A DNA stretch of 16,098 nt from Bacillota bacterium (GCA_023428885.1 JAEYWQ010000209.1:1-16098); one strand, 5' to 3'; positions 7,941 through 15,968 are shown, numbered from the stretch's first letter. The notes: generated by a model from the sequence alone, not told the origin. Program-made: numbers and translations.

Positions 7941-7963
7941 GTGTTGGGGTGGCAACACCCCAC
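7941..7963 (+). other. Intergenic hairpin with GCAA tetraloop and alternative fold
   Basis: Between the pilin-like and TrbL-like genes, GGGGTG (7946-7951) pairs with CACCCC (7956-7961) around a GCAA loop. The same bases can instead form GTGTTG (7941-7946) with CAACAC (7953-7958). There is no T-run, so this is not an intrinsic terminator. An RNA stability or processing element, or modulation of the next gene's translation, is more likely. Confidence 0.5.
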
Positions 7964-7991
7964 AAAAAGAAAGAAGAGGTGAGAAACAAGT

Positions 7992-8834
7992 ATGGATATT
8001 TTTAAACTTGGAGATAAGATTCTTTCCCTGCTTGAAATGGTATTCGGATTCTGGAATAATCAGATATCCTTAGTATTTGCAATGCTCGGACAATCACCAG
8101 TGAATTTTAAAGGTGGCGGACCATGGGCAGTTATTGAAGGAATAGAGCCAATCTTTGTAGCAGTAGGTTCTTCCTTAGTGGTGCTGTTTTTTGTTATCGG
8201 ATTTTGTTCTGAGAGTGTGGACATTAGGGAAGAGATGCGATTTGAAGTCATTCTTCGTATGCTAATTCGCGTAGCATTGGCTGAATGGTTTGTAATAAAT
8301 AACGTGACGATTATGAAAGCATTTTTCACAACCATAGGAAACTTGGTAAATCTACTATCTGCAGGGACAAATACGACACTGACCATTGACAGCACACAGG
8401 CAGACATTATTAAGAATCTGGGATTTGGAGAAAGTCTTATTATGCTGATACTTACAGCATTACTATCCATTATCATCATCATTTGTGGATTCTTTATTAT
8501 TTACACAGTGTATTTTAGGTTCTTGAGACTATTAATCATTGTGCCTATGGGAGCAATTGCATTTTCAACAATGGGAGGGAATAAAACAGTTAGCCATACT
8601 GTAGTGGCATATTGCAAATACTTTGTATCCGTCACATTTGAGGCGGTTACAATAACACTTGCAATCATTGTATGTAATGCATTTGTTAATGCGGGGCTCC
8701 CGTCATTTACAGGTAGTTATTCAGATTGGTCACAGACACTTATCTATCTTTGTGAAATGACATTTACGATTGCACTGACCGTAGGAAGTGTAAAGGGAGC
8801 ACAATCATTAACAAGTAAGGCCTTTGGTCTGTAG
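7992..8834 (+). CDS. TrbL/VirB6-like polytopic membrane protein
   Basis: This 280-residue protein has about five strongly hydrophobic segments: residues 52-72, 148-175, 177-194, 212-233 and 250-268. An amphipathic helical stretch lies at 85-120. The order, size and position, after the pilin-like gene and before a PrgI-like and a VirB4 gene, fit the VirB6/TrbL/PrgH class of inner-membrane channel components in Gram-positive type IV secretion. It would form the membrane part of the translocation pore. The start ATG at 7992 follows an AGAGGTGAG ribosome site. Sequence identity in this class is low, so the call rests on topology and gene order. Confidence 0.82.
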   Translation: MDIFKLGDKILSLLEMVFGFWNNQISLVFAMLGQSPVNFKGGGPWAVIEGIEPIFVAVGSSLVVLFFVIGFCSESVDIREEMRFEVILRMLIRVALAEWFVINNVTIMKAFFTTIGNLVNLLSAGTNTTLTIDSTQADIIKNLGFGESLIMLILTALLSIIIIICGFFIIYTVYFRFLRLLIIVPMGAIAFSTMGGNKTVSHTVVAYCKYFVSVTFEAVTITLAIIVCNAFVNAGLPSFTGSYSDWSQTLIYLCEMTFTIALTVGSVKGAQSLTSKAFGL

Positions 8835-8847
8835 AAAGGGGTTTAAC

Positions 8848-8934
8848 ATGGAAAAGAAAATCGAATATGAAACCAGATGGAAAAGAAATGCAACCGGAAA
8901 AGAAAATGCAGGAGGAAAAAACGGTGGTAATTGA
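8848..8934 (+). CDS. 28-codon ORF overlapping the PrgI-like start
   Basis: ATG at 8848 has a very good ribosome site (AGGGG, 8836-8840, seven bases upstream). It reads a Lys/Asn/Gly-rich peptide (MEKKIEYETRWKRNA...) to TGA at 8932-8934, in a different frame from the PrgI-like gene that it overlaps. It may serve for translational coupling, or its good start may once have belonged to the PrgI-like gene before a frameshift. The peptide itself resembles nothing known to me. Confidence 0.3.
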   Translation: MEKKIEYETRWKRNATGKENAGGKNGGN

Positions 8935-9454
8935 AATTAATAAGGATATTGATCGCTATCAGGAATCAGTAGCACTAGGATTATCAGCCAAACAGCTGGT
9001 GTTTTCTGTTGCAAGTGTAGCCGTTGGAGCTGGTCTAGTTCTTCTCTTATATCGCTATATTGGGTTGACGGGTGCAGCTTATGTTGCAATTCCCTGTGTA
9101 GCACCAATCGCTCTAGGTGGCTTTTATTCCTACAATGGAATGGACTTCTACGAATATATGAGAAGAAAAATCTATTTCATGTTTGGGAACAAAGCGTTGG
9201 CCTATGTTTCCACAGAAGGTGAGCCAGCAATTAAGGAATTAGAAATGGAGTTTGCCTATGCAAAGGAAACCAAGGAAAGAAAAGTCAAAGGGAAAAAGAC
9301 AGGGAATAAAAAAGAACTAGTAAAGACGGACAATAAAGGAAGCAGGGAGGATTTTGAAGAGATGAAAAAGAAAACGAAGAAAATCGCAATTGCATGTATT
9401 GGAGTAATCGTAGCAGCGATTGCAGGTATAGCAACATATCAGTATATGAAGTAG
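8867..9454 (+). CDS. PrgI-family (VirB3-like) membrane protein
   Basis: The core VVIEINKDIDRYQESVALGL and the following hydrophobic pair match the PrgI family (PF12666), a small membrane partner of VirB4 comparable to VirB3. Membrane helices lie at about 43-62 and 67-87, counted from the ATG at 8867. The YEYMRRKIYFMFGNKALAYV segment follows them. Unusually, a Lys-rich linker (about 133-172) leads to a third membrane helix at 172-192 at the very C-terminus. Start choice is uncertain. GTG at 8924 has AGGAGG (8910-8915) eight bases upstream and yields MVIEINKDID, which fits the family best. ATG 8867 lacks a clear ribosome site and adds 19 charged residues. Confidence 0.85.
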   Translation: MKPDGKEMQPEKKMQEEKTVVIEINKDIDRYQESVALGLSAKQLVFSVASVAVGAGLVLLLYRYIGLTGAAYVAIPCVAPIALGGFYSYNGMDFYEYMRRKIYFMFGNKALAYVSTEGEPAIKELEMEFAYAKETKERKVKGKKTGNKKELVKTDNKGSREDFEEMKKKTKKIAIACIGVIVAAIAGIATYQYMK

Positions 9455-9474
9455 AAATGTTAGAATAGATTGGA

Positions 9475-9530
9475 CTGACCTCTTAGGTTGGGACAATTCA
9501 GGCATCAGCCGGGATTGTTCCCGACTGATG
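9475..9530 (+). promoter_or_regulatory. Hairpins with competing fold upstream of virB4
   Basis: Two stems can form: 9475-9481 with 9485-9491, and 9503-9514 with 9519-9530 (one mismatch, TTGT loop). A competing pairing, 9490-9497 with 9514-9522 (one bulge), breaks both. No T-run follows, so a terminator is unlikely. The second stem ends 28 bases before the virB4 start. A translational or stability switch is possible. Confidence 0.45.
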
Positions 9531-9558
9531 TGTAATTAAGCGAAAGAGAGGTAGAAAA

Positions 9559-11934
9559 ATGGGAATATTTACAGATGAGTTTAAGGAACTGAAGAAGGCA
9601 AGTGAACCGCTTTACAAGTCTCCGAAATCAATTCAGGAAACCATTGAAATTATGGCAGTAGCAGAGAATGGAATCTTTGAGGTGGCGAAGAACCGCTATT
9701 CAAAATGTTACCGCTTTCAAGATATTAACTACACCACTACAAATGAGGACGAGCAGGTTGATATTTTTGAGAGATACTGTAAGTTTTTGAATTCTTTGGA
9801 CTGTAATTTCAAGATTACAATCAACAATAAGAATAAAAACATGGATGATTTGAAGCAGTACGTTTTATTGAACTATATGAATGACGGCTATGATAACTTC
9901 CGTAAAGTATATAACGATATTATTGAAGCTAAGATTCTAGAAGGTAGACAGGGAATCGAGCAGGAGAGATACCTGACACTCACAATTGAACGAAAGAATT
10001 TCGAGGAAGCCAAAGCACAGTTTGCCACATTAGAAGCAACGCTTCGCAAGGCATTCAATGAGTTGGGAGCAGATATTGTAGCACTTAGTGGTAATGAGAG
10101 ATTAAAAACTCTTCATGACTTCTATCAACTTGGAAATGAGAACAGCTGGGATTTTGACATCAAAGAAGCAAAGAAAAAAGGAAGTGATTTCAAAAATGAT
10201 TTGTGTAATGGTATGATTAAGTTTTTTCCAGATAGCTTCGAGGATGAGAAAAAATTCTGTAAGGCATTGTTCATAAAAAAATATTCAAGTAGCTTATCAG
10301 ATCGATTCCTAAATGAAATCACATCACTTCCAGTACACTCCATTGTCAGCATTGATGTAGTTCCAGTTCCAAAGGATTTGACTACGAAGGTACTGCAAAA
10401 GAAATATCTAGGTATTGAATCTGATATTATTAAGCAGCAGAGAGTTCGTAATAAGAACAATGACTTTTCCTCTGATATCTCCTATGCAAAGAGAACTGAG
10501 AAGAAGGAAATCGAAACGATAATGGATGATGTACGTGAGAATGACCAGTGCTTGTATTATGTTGCAGTTACAATTATTTTAATGGCTGATTCAAAAAAAG
10601 AATTGGATAGTATTAGTGAAACCGTTGAAACCATTGGAAAACGTAACAGCTGCACTATTGATGTTCATTATTTAAAACAGAGAGAGGCATTAAATACGGC
10701 ATTACCAATTGGAGTAAGACAGGTAGAAACAATGAGAACCATGCTTACCCAGAGTCTTGCTGTATTGATGCCTTTTAATGTGCAAGAACTGAATGATACA
10801 GGTGGTAACTATTATGGCATCAATCAGATATCAAAGAATATTAATATCGGAAATCGCAAGAGACTTATTAACGGTAACGGTTTTGTATTTGGTGTTCCTG
10901 GTTCAGGGAAGTCCTTCTTTTGTAAGATGGAAATGGGAAATATATTCTTGTCAGGAGACGATGAAATCATAATTATAGATCCAATGAATGAATATTTTGA
11001 TATTGCAGAAACCTATGGTGGGACAGTTGTAAACATGTCAACCTATACTGATAATTATGTGAATCCGATGGCAATGGATGTATGGAACTTAGATCAAAAT
11101 GATTCCAAAGGTTGGGTTAGGGAAAAAGGTGAATTTGTGCTAGGACTTTGTGAACAGTGTATCGGCGACTCTCTAAATTCAAGACAGAAATCCATTATTG
11201 ATCGATGTGTAAGAGCGCTCTATATTGATATTGCCAGAAGTAGAGAGAAGTATATTCCAGTTATGTCCGATTTCTATGAGCTGTTAAATCAGCAGCCAGA
11301 GGTGGAAGCAAAAGACATCGCATTATCACTGGAGTTATTCGTAAATGGTTCTCTTAACATCTTCAACCATCAGTCTAATGTTGATGTAGATAATCGCTTC
11401 ACAGTTTATGGAATTAGAGACTTAGGTGCGGAATTATCGCCTATTACCATGCTTGTTATGATGGAAAGTATCCAACAGAGAATCGTGGAGAATGGAAAGA
11501 GGGGGAAAGCAACTTGGCTTTATATTGACGAATTCCACGTCTTACTGAACTCCGAGTATTCTGCGAAGTATTTACAGCAGTTATGGAAAAAAGTAAGAAA
11601 ACAGGGTGGATTGTGTACAGGCATCACGCAGAATGTAGTCGATTTGTTACAGAATTACACAGCGACTACAATGCTTGCAAACTCCGAGTTTGTAGCATTA
11701 TTAAAGCAGGCGAACACAGACAGTTCTAAGATGGCAGAGGTGATTGGAGTGTCAGAGGCGCAGCTTCGATTTGTAACAAATAGTCCATCAGGTATGGGGC
11801 TTATTAAGTGTGGTAGTGCAGTGATTCCATTTGATAATCAGATAAGTAAGGAGACAGGTTTGTATAAGCTTTATAATACAAATATTCATGAGAAGATTGC
11901 GGAGCAGAAGGCAAGAGAAATAATGGAAAATTAA
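9559..11934 (+). CDS. VirB4/TraE-family conjugation ATPase
   Basis: At 791 residues this has the usual length for the VirB4 ATPases of Gram-positive elements. Walker A is GVPGSGKS at 445-452, and Walker B ends in D657-E658 (WLYIDEFHVLLNS). The IIIDPMNEYFDIAETYGG segment after Walker A and TGITQNVVDLLQ after Walker B are also typical. The N-terminal half is the CagE/TrbE-VirB4-like domain that contacts the membrane partners. The enzyme powers assembly of the channel and substrate translocation from its inner face. The start at 9559 follows GAGAGG by seven bases. It is the last recognisable conjugation gene in the window. No frame damage is visible. Confidence 0.95.
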   Translation: MGIFTDEFKELKKASEPLYKSPKSIQETIEIMAVAENGIFEVAKNRYSKCYRFQDINYTTTNEDEQVDIFERYCKFLNSLDCNFKITINNKNKNMDDLKQYVLLNYMNDGYDNFRKVYNDIIEAKILEGRQGIEQERYLTLTIERKNFEEAKAQFATLEATLRKAFNELGADIVALSGNERLKTLHDFYQLGNENSWDFDIKEAKKKGSDFKNDLCNGMIKFFPDSFEDEKKFCKALFIKKYSSSLSDRFLNEITSLPVHSIVSIDVVPVPKDLTTKVLQKKYLGIESDIIKQQRVRNKNNDFSSDISYAKRTEKKEIETIMDDVRENDQCLYYVAVTIILMADSKKELDSISETVETIGKRNSCTIDVHYLKQREALNTALPIGVRQVETMRTMLTQSLAVLMPFNVQELNDTGGNYYGINQISKNINIGNRKRLINGNGFVFGVPGSGKSFFCKMEMGNIFLSGDDEIIIIDPMNEYFDIAETYGGTVVNMSTYTDNYVNPMAMDVWNLDQNDSKGWVREKGEFVLGLCEQCIGDSLNSRQKSIIDRCVRALYIDIARSREKYIPVMSDFYELLNQQPEVEAKDIALSLELFVNGSLNIFNHQSNVDVDNRFTVYGIRDLGAELSPITMLVMMESIQQRIVENGKRGKATWLYIDEFHVLLNSEYSAKYLQQLWKKVRKQGGLCTGITQNVVDLLQNYTATTMLANSEFVALLKQANTDSSKMAEVIGVSEAQLRFVTNSPSGMGLIKCGSAVIPFDNQISKETGLYKLYNTNIHEKIAEQKAREIMEN

Positions 11935-11956
11935 GTGGGAAAATAAGTTATTGAAT

Positions 11957-12004
11957 GGTATAATGTCATTAGGTGTCGGAAAAGGCACCTGGTGCCATTA
12001 TACT
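11957..12004. repeat. 48-base palindromic hairpin between virB4 and cargo
   Basis: GTATAATG (11958-11965) pairs perfectly with CATTATAC (11996-12003). Inside it, 11967-11970 pairs with 11991-11994 (two G-T pairs) and AGGTGTC (11971-11977) pairs with GGCACCT (11984-11990) around a six-base loop. Only one position (11966/11995) is unpaired, so the whole element folds as one near-continuous hairpin. It has no T-run on either side. It could be a transcript-end or stability structure, a protein-binding palindrome, or a scar of cargo insertion. Confidence 0.55.
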
Positions 12005-12080
12005 AGAAATTATTAGAACAGTAAACAAAAATAACGATACAATCTTAAGGGAATCAACTTCTGTGATATGAGGAGAGCAT

Positions 12081-13358
12081 ATGGGAAAATTAGATATTAT
12101 GAAAGATATGATTGTGGATGCAAGCAAGATTGTAACTGAAGATATGATATTAAGGAATAAAAAAGGGTATGACTTTAATATTTTTACTCTTTTAGATTTA
12201 GAACGACAAGAGTACAATATTCATGAAAAAATGATTTACAATATTCTAATCTTTCCATATGATAAAAGACTAAGTGCTATATTCATAAAAAAATTTATGG
12301 AAGTAATGAAGATGCCTGCGTCATATATCGAATCAGAATGGTATGTAGAGAAGGAGTATGCAACGGTTGATTATGGCAGAATGGATTTGCTTTTTAAATC
12401 AAAGGAAGAAAGTAAAGCCAATCGAAAATGTGTAGTAATTGAGTTGAAAATAGATGCACAAGACCAAGAAGAGCAGTTGTCTAGGTATGACAAGTATGTA
12501 AAAGAAAAGTTGGGGATACAAGATTATCAAATTATATATATTACATTGGATGGACATGAGGCTTCAGAACAAAGCATTGGTACAGCGGATAAAAGCAGAA
12601 TTAAAGATAAGATTAGTTATTATGAGTACATAAAGAAATGGCTGGATGAATGTATTGAAATATGCAAAGAAGAAAGTATTGATGACAGTTTTATAAAGCA
12701 ATATAGTCAGTTGATTGAAAAACTACATGGAGATGATGAAATGGATAAAAAGATAGAGAATATCATCATTCATAAAGATGAGTTATTGGCAGCAATGGAA
12801 ATTGCAAGTGCTTTACCAAGAGTAAAGAGTAAAGTAATAAAATCATTTATGAAACATTTAAAAGAAGAATTCGCTAGGTTAAGAATGAAACCTATTTGTG
12901 AAGATATTGATGAAGCTGTTGAAGGCTATTTTCAAGGATCAACAGTTCCATATTTAACATTTTTCATAAAGGATTTTGAATGCAGTACATATGGTAGGGT
13001 ATCTGTTGTTTTAGAGGTATGCATTGAGCATAATCTAGAATACATTGTTGCATATTATGATGATAATCTTAATTATATAAAAAGTAGTGACTTTAAGAGC
13101 AAGCAAAAACGCAAAGCGAGTTATATTGAAGAAGCTATTAAAGATGTATTTGGTATTGTTGTGAGAGATAATCAATATTCATGTATTATATATAGACCAA
13201 TCTTAGATAAAAATGATCATAAATATGACTTTAAGCACTTTTCAAAGAATTGTTGCAATCTTATAGATGATGATGAAAGCAGTGCTGAAGCGGAGCGGAT
13301 TGCAAGGCAGATGGTGTCTTATATTAAATCGTTAAAGAGAGAATTAAAGGAACTTTAA
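12081..13358 (+). CDS. PD-(D/E)XK nuclease-family protein (PDDEXK_4-like), cargo
   Basis: The N-terminal 145 residues of this 425-residue protein carry a complete PD-(D/E)XK arrangement of the PDDEXK_4 type (PF14281): FNIF at 32-35 and an acidic helix with E49 (NIHEKMI), D102 in YGRMDLL, the E121-x-K123 pair in VVIELKID, and then the QLSRYDKYV helix (Q132, Y136). All expected metal and catalytic residues are present, so it is probably an active DNA or RNA nuclease. The C-terminal half (about 240-425) is unrecognised and may sense targets or contact a partner. The start ATG at 12081 has AGGAG five bases upstream. The gene is AT-rich and unrelated to conjugation. It is followed after 121 bases by an ABC-type ATPase, suggesting a two-gene defence module; that function is inferred. 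Confidence 0.82.
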   Translation: MGKLDIMKDMIVDASKIVTEDMILRNKKGYDFNIFTLLDLERQEYNIHEKMIYNILIFPYDKRLSAIFIKKFMEVMKMPASYIESEWYVEKEYATVDYGRMDLLFKSKEESKANRKCVVIELKIDAQDQEEQLSRYDKYVKEKLGIQDYQIIYITLDGHEASEQSIGTADKSRIKDKISYYEYIKKWLDECIEICKEESIDDSFIKQYSQLIEKLHGDDEMDKKIENIIIHKDELLAAMEIASALPRVKSKVIKSFMKHLKEEFARLRMKPICEDIDEAVEGYFQGSTVPYLTFFIKDFECSTYGRVSVVLEVCIEHNLEYIVAYYDDNLNYIKSSDFKSKQKRKASYIEEAIKDVFGIVVRDNQYSCIIYRPILDKNDHKYDFKHFSKNCCNLIDDDESSAEAERIARQMVSYIKSLKRELKEL

Positions 13359-13370
13359 TTTAATCATAAA

Positions 13371-13386
13371 CATAAGGCAACTTATG
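13371..13386 (+). other. Small hairpin with GCAA tetraloop
   Basis: CATAAG (13371-13376) pairs perfectly with CTTATG (13381-13386) around GCAA, 12 bases after the nuclease stop. It is AT-rich and lacks a T-run, so it is unlikely to be a strong terminator. It may mark a processing point between the two cargo genes. The rest of the gap to 13497 shows no convincing promoter. Confidence 0.35.
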
Positions 13387-13497
13387 ATAGAAAAATTTGA
13401 AATGATGTCTACGAGTATATATGCATATCAGTATTTTCCTAAAGTTTTATAAATGGACTAGCATAATAAACTGAGGAGTATGGAAAGGTGGAGTAAA

Positions 13498-15699
13498 ATG
13501 GACAATATAACGGTTGATTTACAAAATTGTTTTGGGATTCAAGAAATGCATCATGAATTTGATTTTCATGGAGACAATACAATTGCTATATATGCAAGAA
13601 ATGGTTTGATGAAAACCTCATTTGCTAAAACATTTCAAAAAGTACAGACTAACAAAATAGATGATATTTGTGATGCGATTTTTAAAGATTCTGGAAATAT
13701 GGCAATCAAAATAGATGGTAGTGACATAGTAAGTGATGATGTGTTTGTTATTAATTCTTATGAGAGTTCATATGAATCGGATATTACAACTCTTTTAGTA
13801 AAAGATACAATTAAAGAGAGGTTAAGAGATGTTCTTAAGGCACGTGATAAATTATTTAAAGCTCTTGAAAAACCCTCTGGATTAAAGGTAAAGAAAACAA
13901 CAGGAGGTCGAGTGATATATGAACTTGAGACAGCAATCATTGAGGACTTTGGATTTATAGAAAGCAGTATTTTATTAAGTTTGGATGCACTTAGTATAGA
14001 AGAAAGAGAGTTGTACTGTGGAAAGATTTCTTACTCAACCATTTTTGATACAACTGTGATGAAAAAAATAAAATCACAAGAATTTCAGACACAAATTCAA
14101 GCGTTTATCTCAAGTAGTGACCGTGTATATGAATCATTTGCATATTTGGAAAAGGGACAACTTACGTTACCTAAATTAAAAGATATTCGAAAATCCCTTG
14201 AAAAAGATTGTTTCTTTGTTCGTAACAATCAGCTGATATTGGCTGGTACAGAGACTGTTAGTGATATAGATACACTTGAAAATAAAATCTCCGAAATTGA
14301 GACTGCTATTCGTCAGGTTCCAGAATTACAAGCAATTGAAAACATGTTAAATGATGCAAAAGGAATGTCATTAAAAGATACAATTGAGACACATCCAGAA
14401 ATTGTTGGATTTTTGGCACTTGATAAGTTACCTGCCCTTCGCAAAGCTCTATGGCTTTCATATATCAGTGATAATCAAAGATTATTTGATGATTTGTGTG
14501 AGAAATATAGTGCCCTTTCCGATGAAATAGATGCTGTGGATTTGGATGATACACCATGGAAACATGCACTTGATATTTTTAATAAACGATTTACCATACC
14601 TTACTCCATGGGAATTTCAAATCTTAAAGGCGCAATTATTGGTGAGAGTATTCCAAGAATAGAGTTTTCGTTCAAAAAAGGAGATAGAGTAGTAAAAATT
14701 GAACGTGGAAAATTGGATGAGTTAGATACCTTGAGTCAAGGGGAGAAGAGAGCTTTATATTTGCTGAATATTATATTTGATATTGAACAAATTAGAAAGA
14801 CTGGCAGACAGAAACTGCTAATCATCGATGATATTGCCGATTCCTTTGACTATAAAAATAAATATGCCATTATAGAATATCTTTATGAATTGGCTCAGGA
14901 AGATCAGTTCTATCTCTTGGTTCTGTCGCATAATTTTGACTTTTATCGTACGGTATCAAGTAGATTAAACTTAAAGAGAGAGAATAAACTGACAGCCAAT
15001 ACTAATGGAGTCATTATCTCTGTTGAACAAGAACATTATCAGAACCAGCCATTTGAGCAGTGGAAGAAAAATCCAAACAAAAAAAATGTTCTTGCACTAA
15101 TTCCATTTGTTAGAAATCTTGTTGAGTTTGGACAGGATCGCAACATCTCCCAAACAGGTAATGATTTTTTGTTTCTTACTGCTTTACTTCATGAAAAGTC
15201 AAATTCACATCAAATAACTTTTGGGCAGATACTTCCGTTATACCAATCTTATAATGGAGTAACTGCATTTCATGCGGAAGTAAGTTTGGGAGATATAGTT
15301 TTAGGTTCACTATATGATGTTTGTGACGCAATAACTGCTACAGATACGCTGCTTGAAAATAAAATTATACTTGCTATGGGAATACGACATAAAGCTGAAG
15401 AATATATGATTTTCAAAATTAATCAATTTCAAGGACAGTTATTATGGAGAAATGAACGTCAAAATTGTTCTGGTTCAAGTTTGCATTTTTTAACAGTGGT
15501 AGCTAATATGACTAATCAAACCAGAGAATTGTTGAATGGATATAAACAATTTGGAGAAGATAATTCGATTGCAGTTCTTAATGAAGTTAGCATTATGACA
15601 CCAGAGAATATTCATTTAAACTCATTTATGTATGAGCCACTTTTAGATATGGATGTTCAAGAACTATTGAATTTGTACATCAGAATAAAAAGCTTGTAA
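13498..15699 (+). CDS. ABC/SMC-like ATPase (AAA_13, PrrC/RloC-like), cargo
   Basis: I prefer ATG at 13498 (733 residues), which follows AAAGGTGGAG, over ATG at 13480, whose GAGGAG is only one base away. The ATPase head is split: an N-terminal P-loop-like ARNGLMKTSFAKTFQ (33-47), a long helical insertion (about 80-390), the ABC signature LSQGEKRA (412-419), Walker B LLIIDDIADSFD with D444-D445, and the H-loop LSHNFDF with H478. This order matches AAA_13-type ATPases such as PrrC and RloC. The P-loop is unusual: the glycine before lysine is methionine. The C-terminal 240 residues contain R630-x3-E634 and a conserved-looking IHLNSFMYEP (H706) near the end, possibly an effector domain. With the adjacent nuclease it probably forms a phage- or plasmid-defence module. 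That is inference. Confidence 0.82.
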   Translation: MDNITVDLQNCFGIQEMHHEFDFHGDNTIAIYARNGLMKTSFAKTFQKVQTNKIDDICDAIFKDSGNMAIKIDGSDIVSDDVFVINSYESSYESDITTLLVKDTIKERLRDVLKARDKLFKALEKPSGLKVKKTTGGRVIYELETAIIEDFGFIESSILLSLDALSIEERELYCGKISYSTIFDTTVMKKIKSQEFQTQIQAFISSSDRVYESFAYLEKGQLTLPKLKDIRKSLEKDCFFVRNNQLILAGTETVSDIDTLENKISEIETAIRQVPELQAIENMLNDAKGMSLKDTIETHPEIVGFLALDKLPALRKALWLSYISDNQRLFDDLCEKYSALSDEIDAVDLDDTPWKHALDIFNKRFTIPYSMGISNLKGAIIGESIPRIEFSFKKGDRVVKIERGKLDELDTLSQGEKRALYLLNIIFDIEQIRKTGRQKLLIIDDIADSFDYKNKYAIIEYLYELAQEDQFYLLVLSHNFDFYRTVSSRLNLKRENKLTANTNGVIISVEQEHYQNQPFEQWKKNPNKKNVLALIPFVRNLVEFGQDRNISQTGNDFLFLTALLHEKSNSHQITFGQILPLYQSYNGVTAFHAEVSLGDIVLGSLYDVCDAITATDTLLENKIILAMGIRHKAEEYMIFKINQFQGQLLWRNERQNCSGSSLHFLTVVANMTNQTRELLNGYKQFGEDNSIAVLNEVSIMTPENIHLNSFMYEPLLDMDVQELLNLYIRIKSL

Positions 15700-15764
15700 G
15701 AGAAAATTGATTGATAGCATAAATAAAGTAGAAAAGTCTGAAATTCCTTGAGGAGCTAATCGTT

Positions 15765-15968
15765 ATGAAAAAATATAAATTAGCAGATGGAAGGCTATTC
15801 CAAACAAGCAAATAAATCTCTGTATTAAAGAAACCTAAAAGACTAAGATTGCAGAATGAGCGGTTGATGAAGGAATGTTCAGAATATTTTGAAGAAGAAA
15901 ATGAAACTGAATTAATACATAGAGCATGCAAGCCGAAAAATTGTATGCTCTTTTTAAGTTGCGGCTAG
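15765..15968 (+). pseudogene. Small ORF interrupted by an in-frame TAA
   Basis: ATG at 15765, with GAGGAG (15750-15755) nine bases upstream, reads MKKYKLADGRLFQTSK and stops at TAA 15813-15815. The same frame then stays open with credible protein composition (ISVLKKPKRLRLQNERLMKE and so on) until TAG at 15966-15968. Removing the one TAA gives a 67-residue protein, so a single change such as CAA to TAA probably broke it. The far end overlaps an intrinsic terminator, so the natural C-terminus may have differed. I do not recognise the family. Confidence 0.5.
15921..15955 (+). terminator. Intrinsic terminator after cargo module
   Basis: GAGCATGCAA (15922-15931) pairs with TTGTATGCTC (15941-15950), with one G-U pair and a nine-base loop. 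Five T's follow at 15951-15955. This is a good rho-independent terminator for the + strand transcript carrying the cargo ATPase. Confidence 0.75.

Noticed and set aside
11997..12025. Minus-strand promoter with TATAAT and TTTACT at 17-base spacing
   Set aside because: The -35 matches only four of six bases, the -10 lies inside the palindrome, and no minus-strand gene follows.
13397..13425. Promoter before the cargo ATPase (TTGAAA then TATATG)
   Set aside because: Spacing is about 15 bases and the -10 is poor in an AT-rich region, so a chance match is likely.
13498..15699. RloC identity for the cargo ATPase
   Set aside because: RloC has a CxxC zinc hook at the tip of its coiled coil. No CxxC is present here, and the P-loop differs.
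12081..15699. Restriction-modification system
   Set aside because: No methyltransferase motif is visible in either gene or in the flanks, so self-protection by methylation is not supported within this window.
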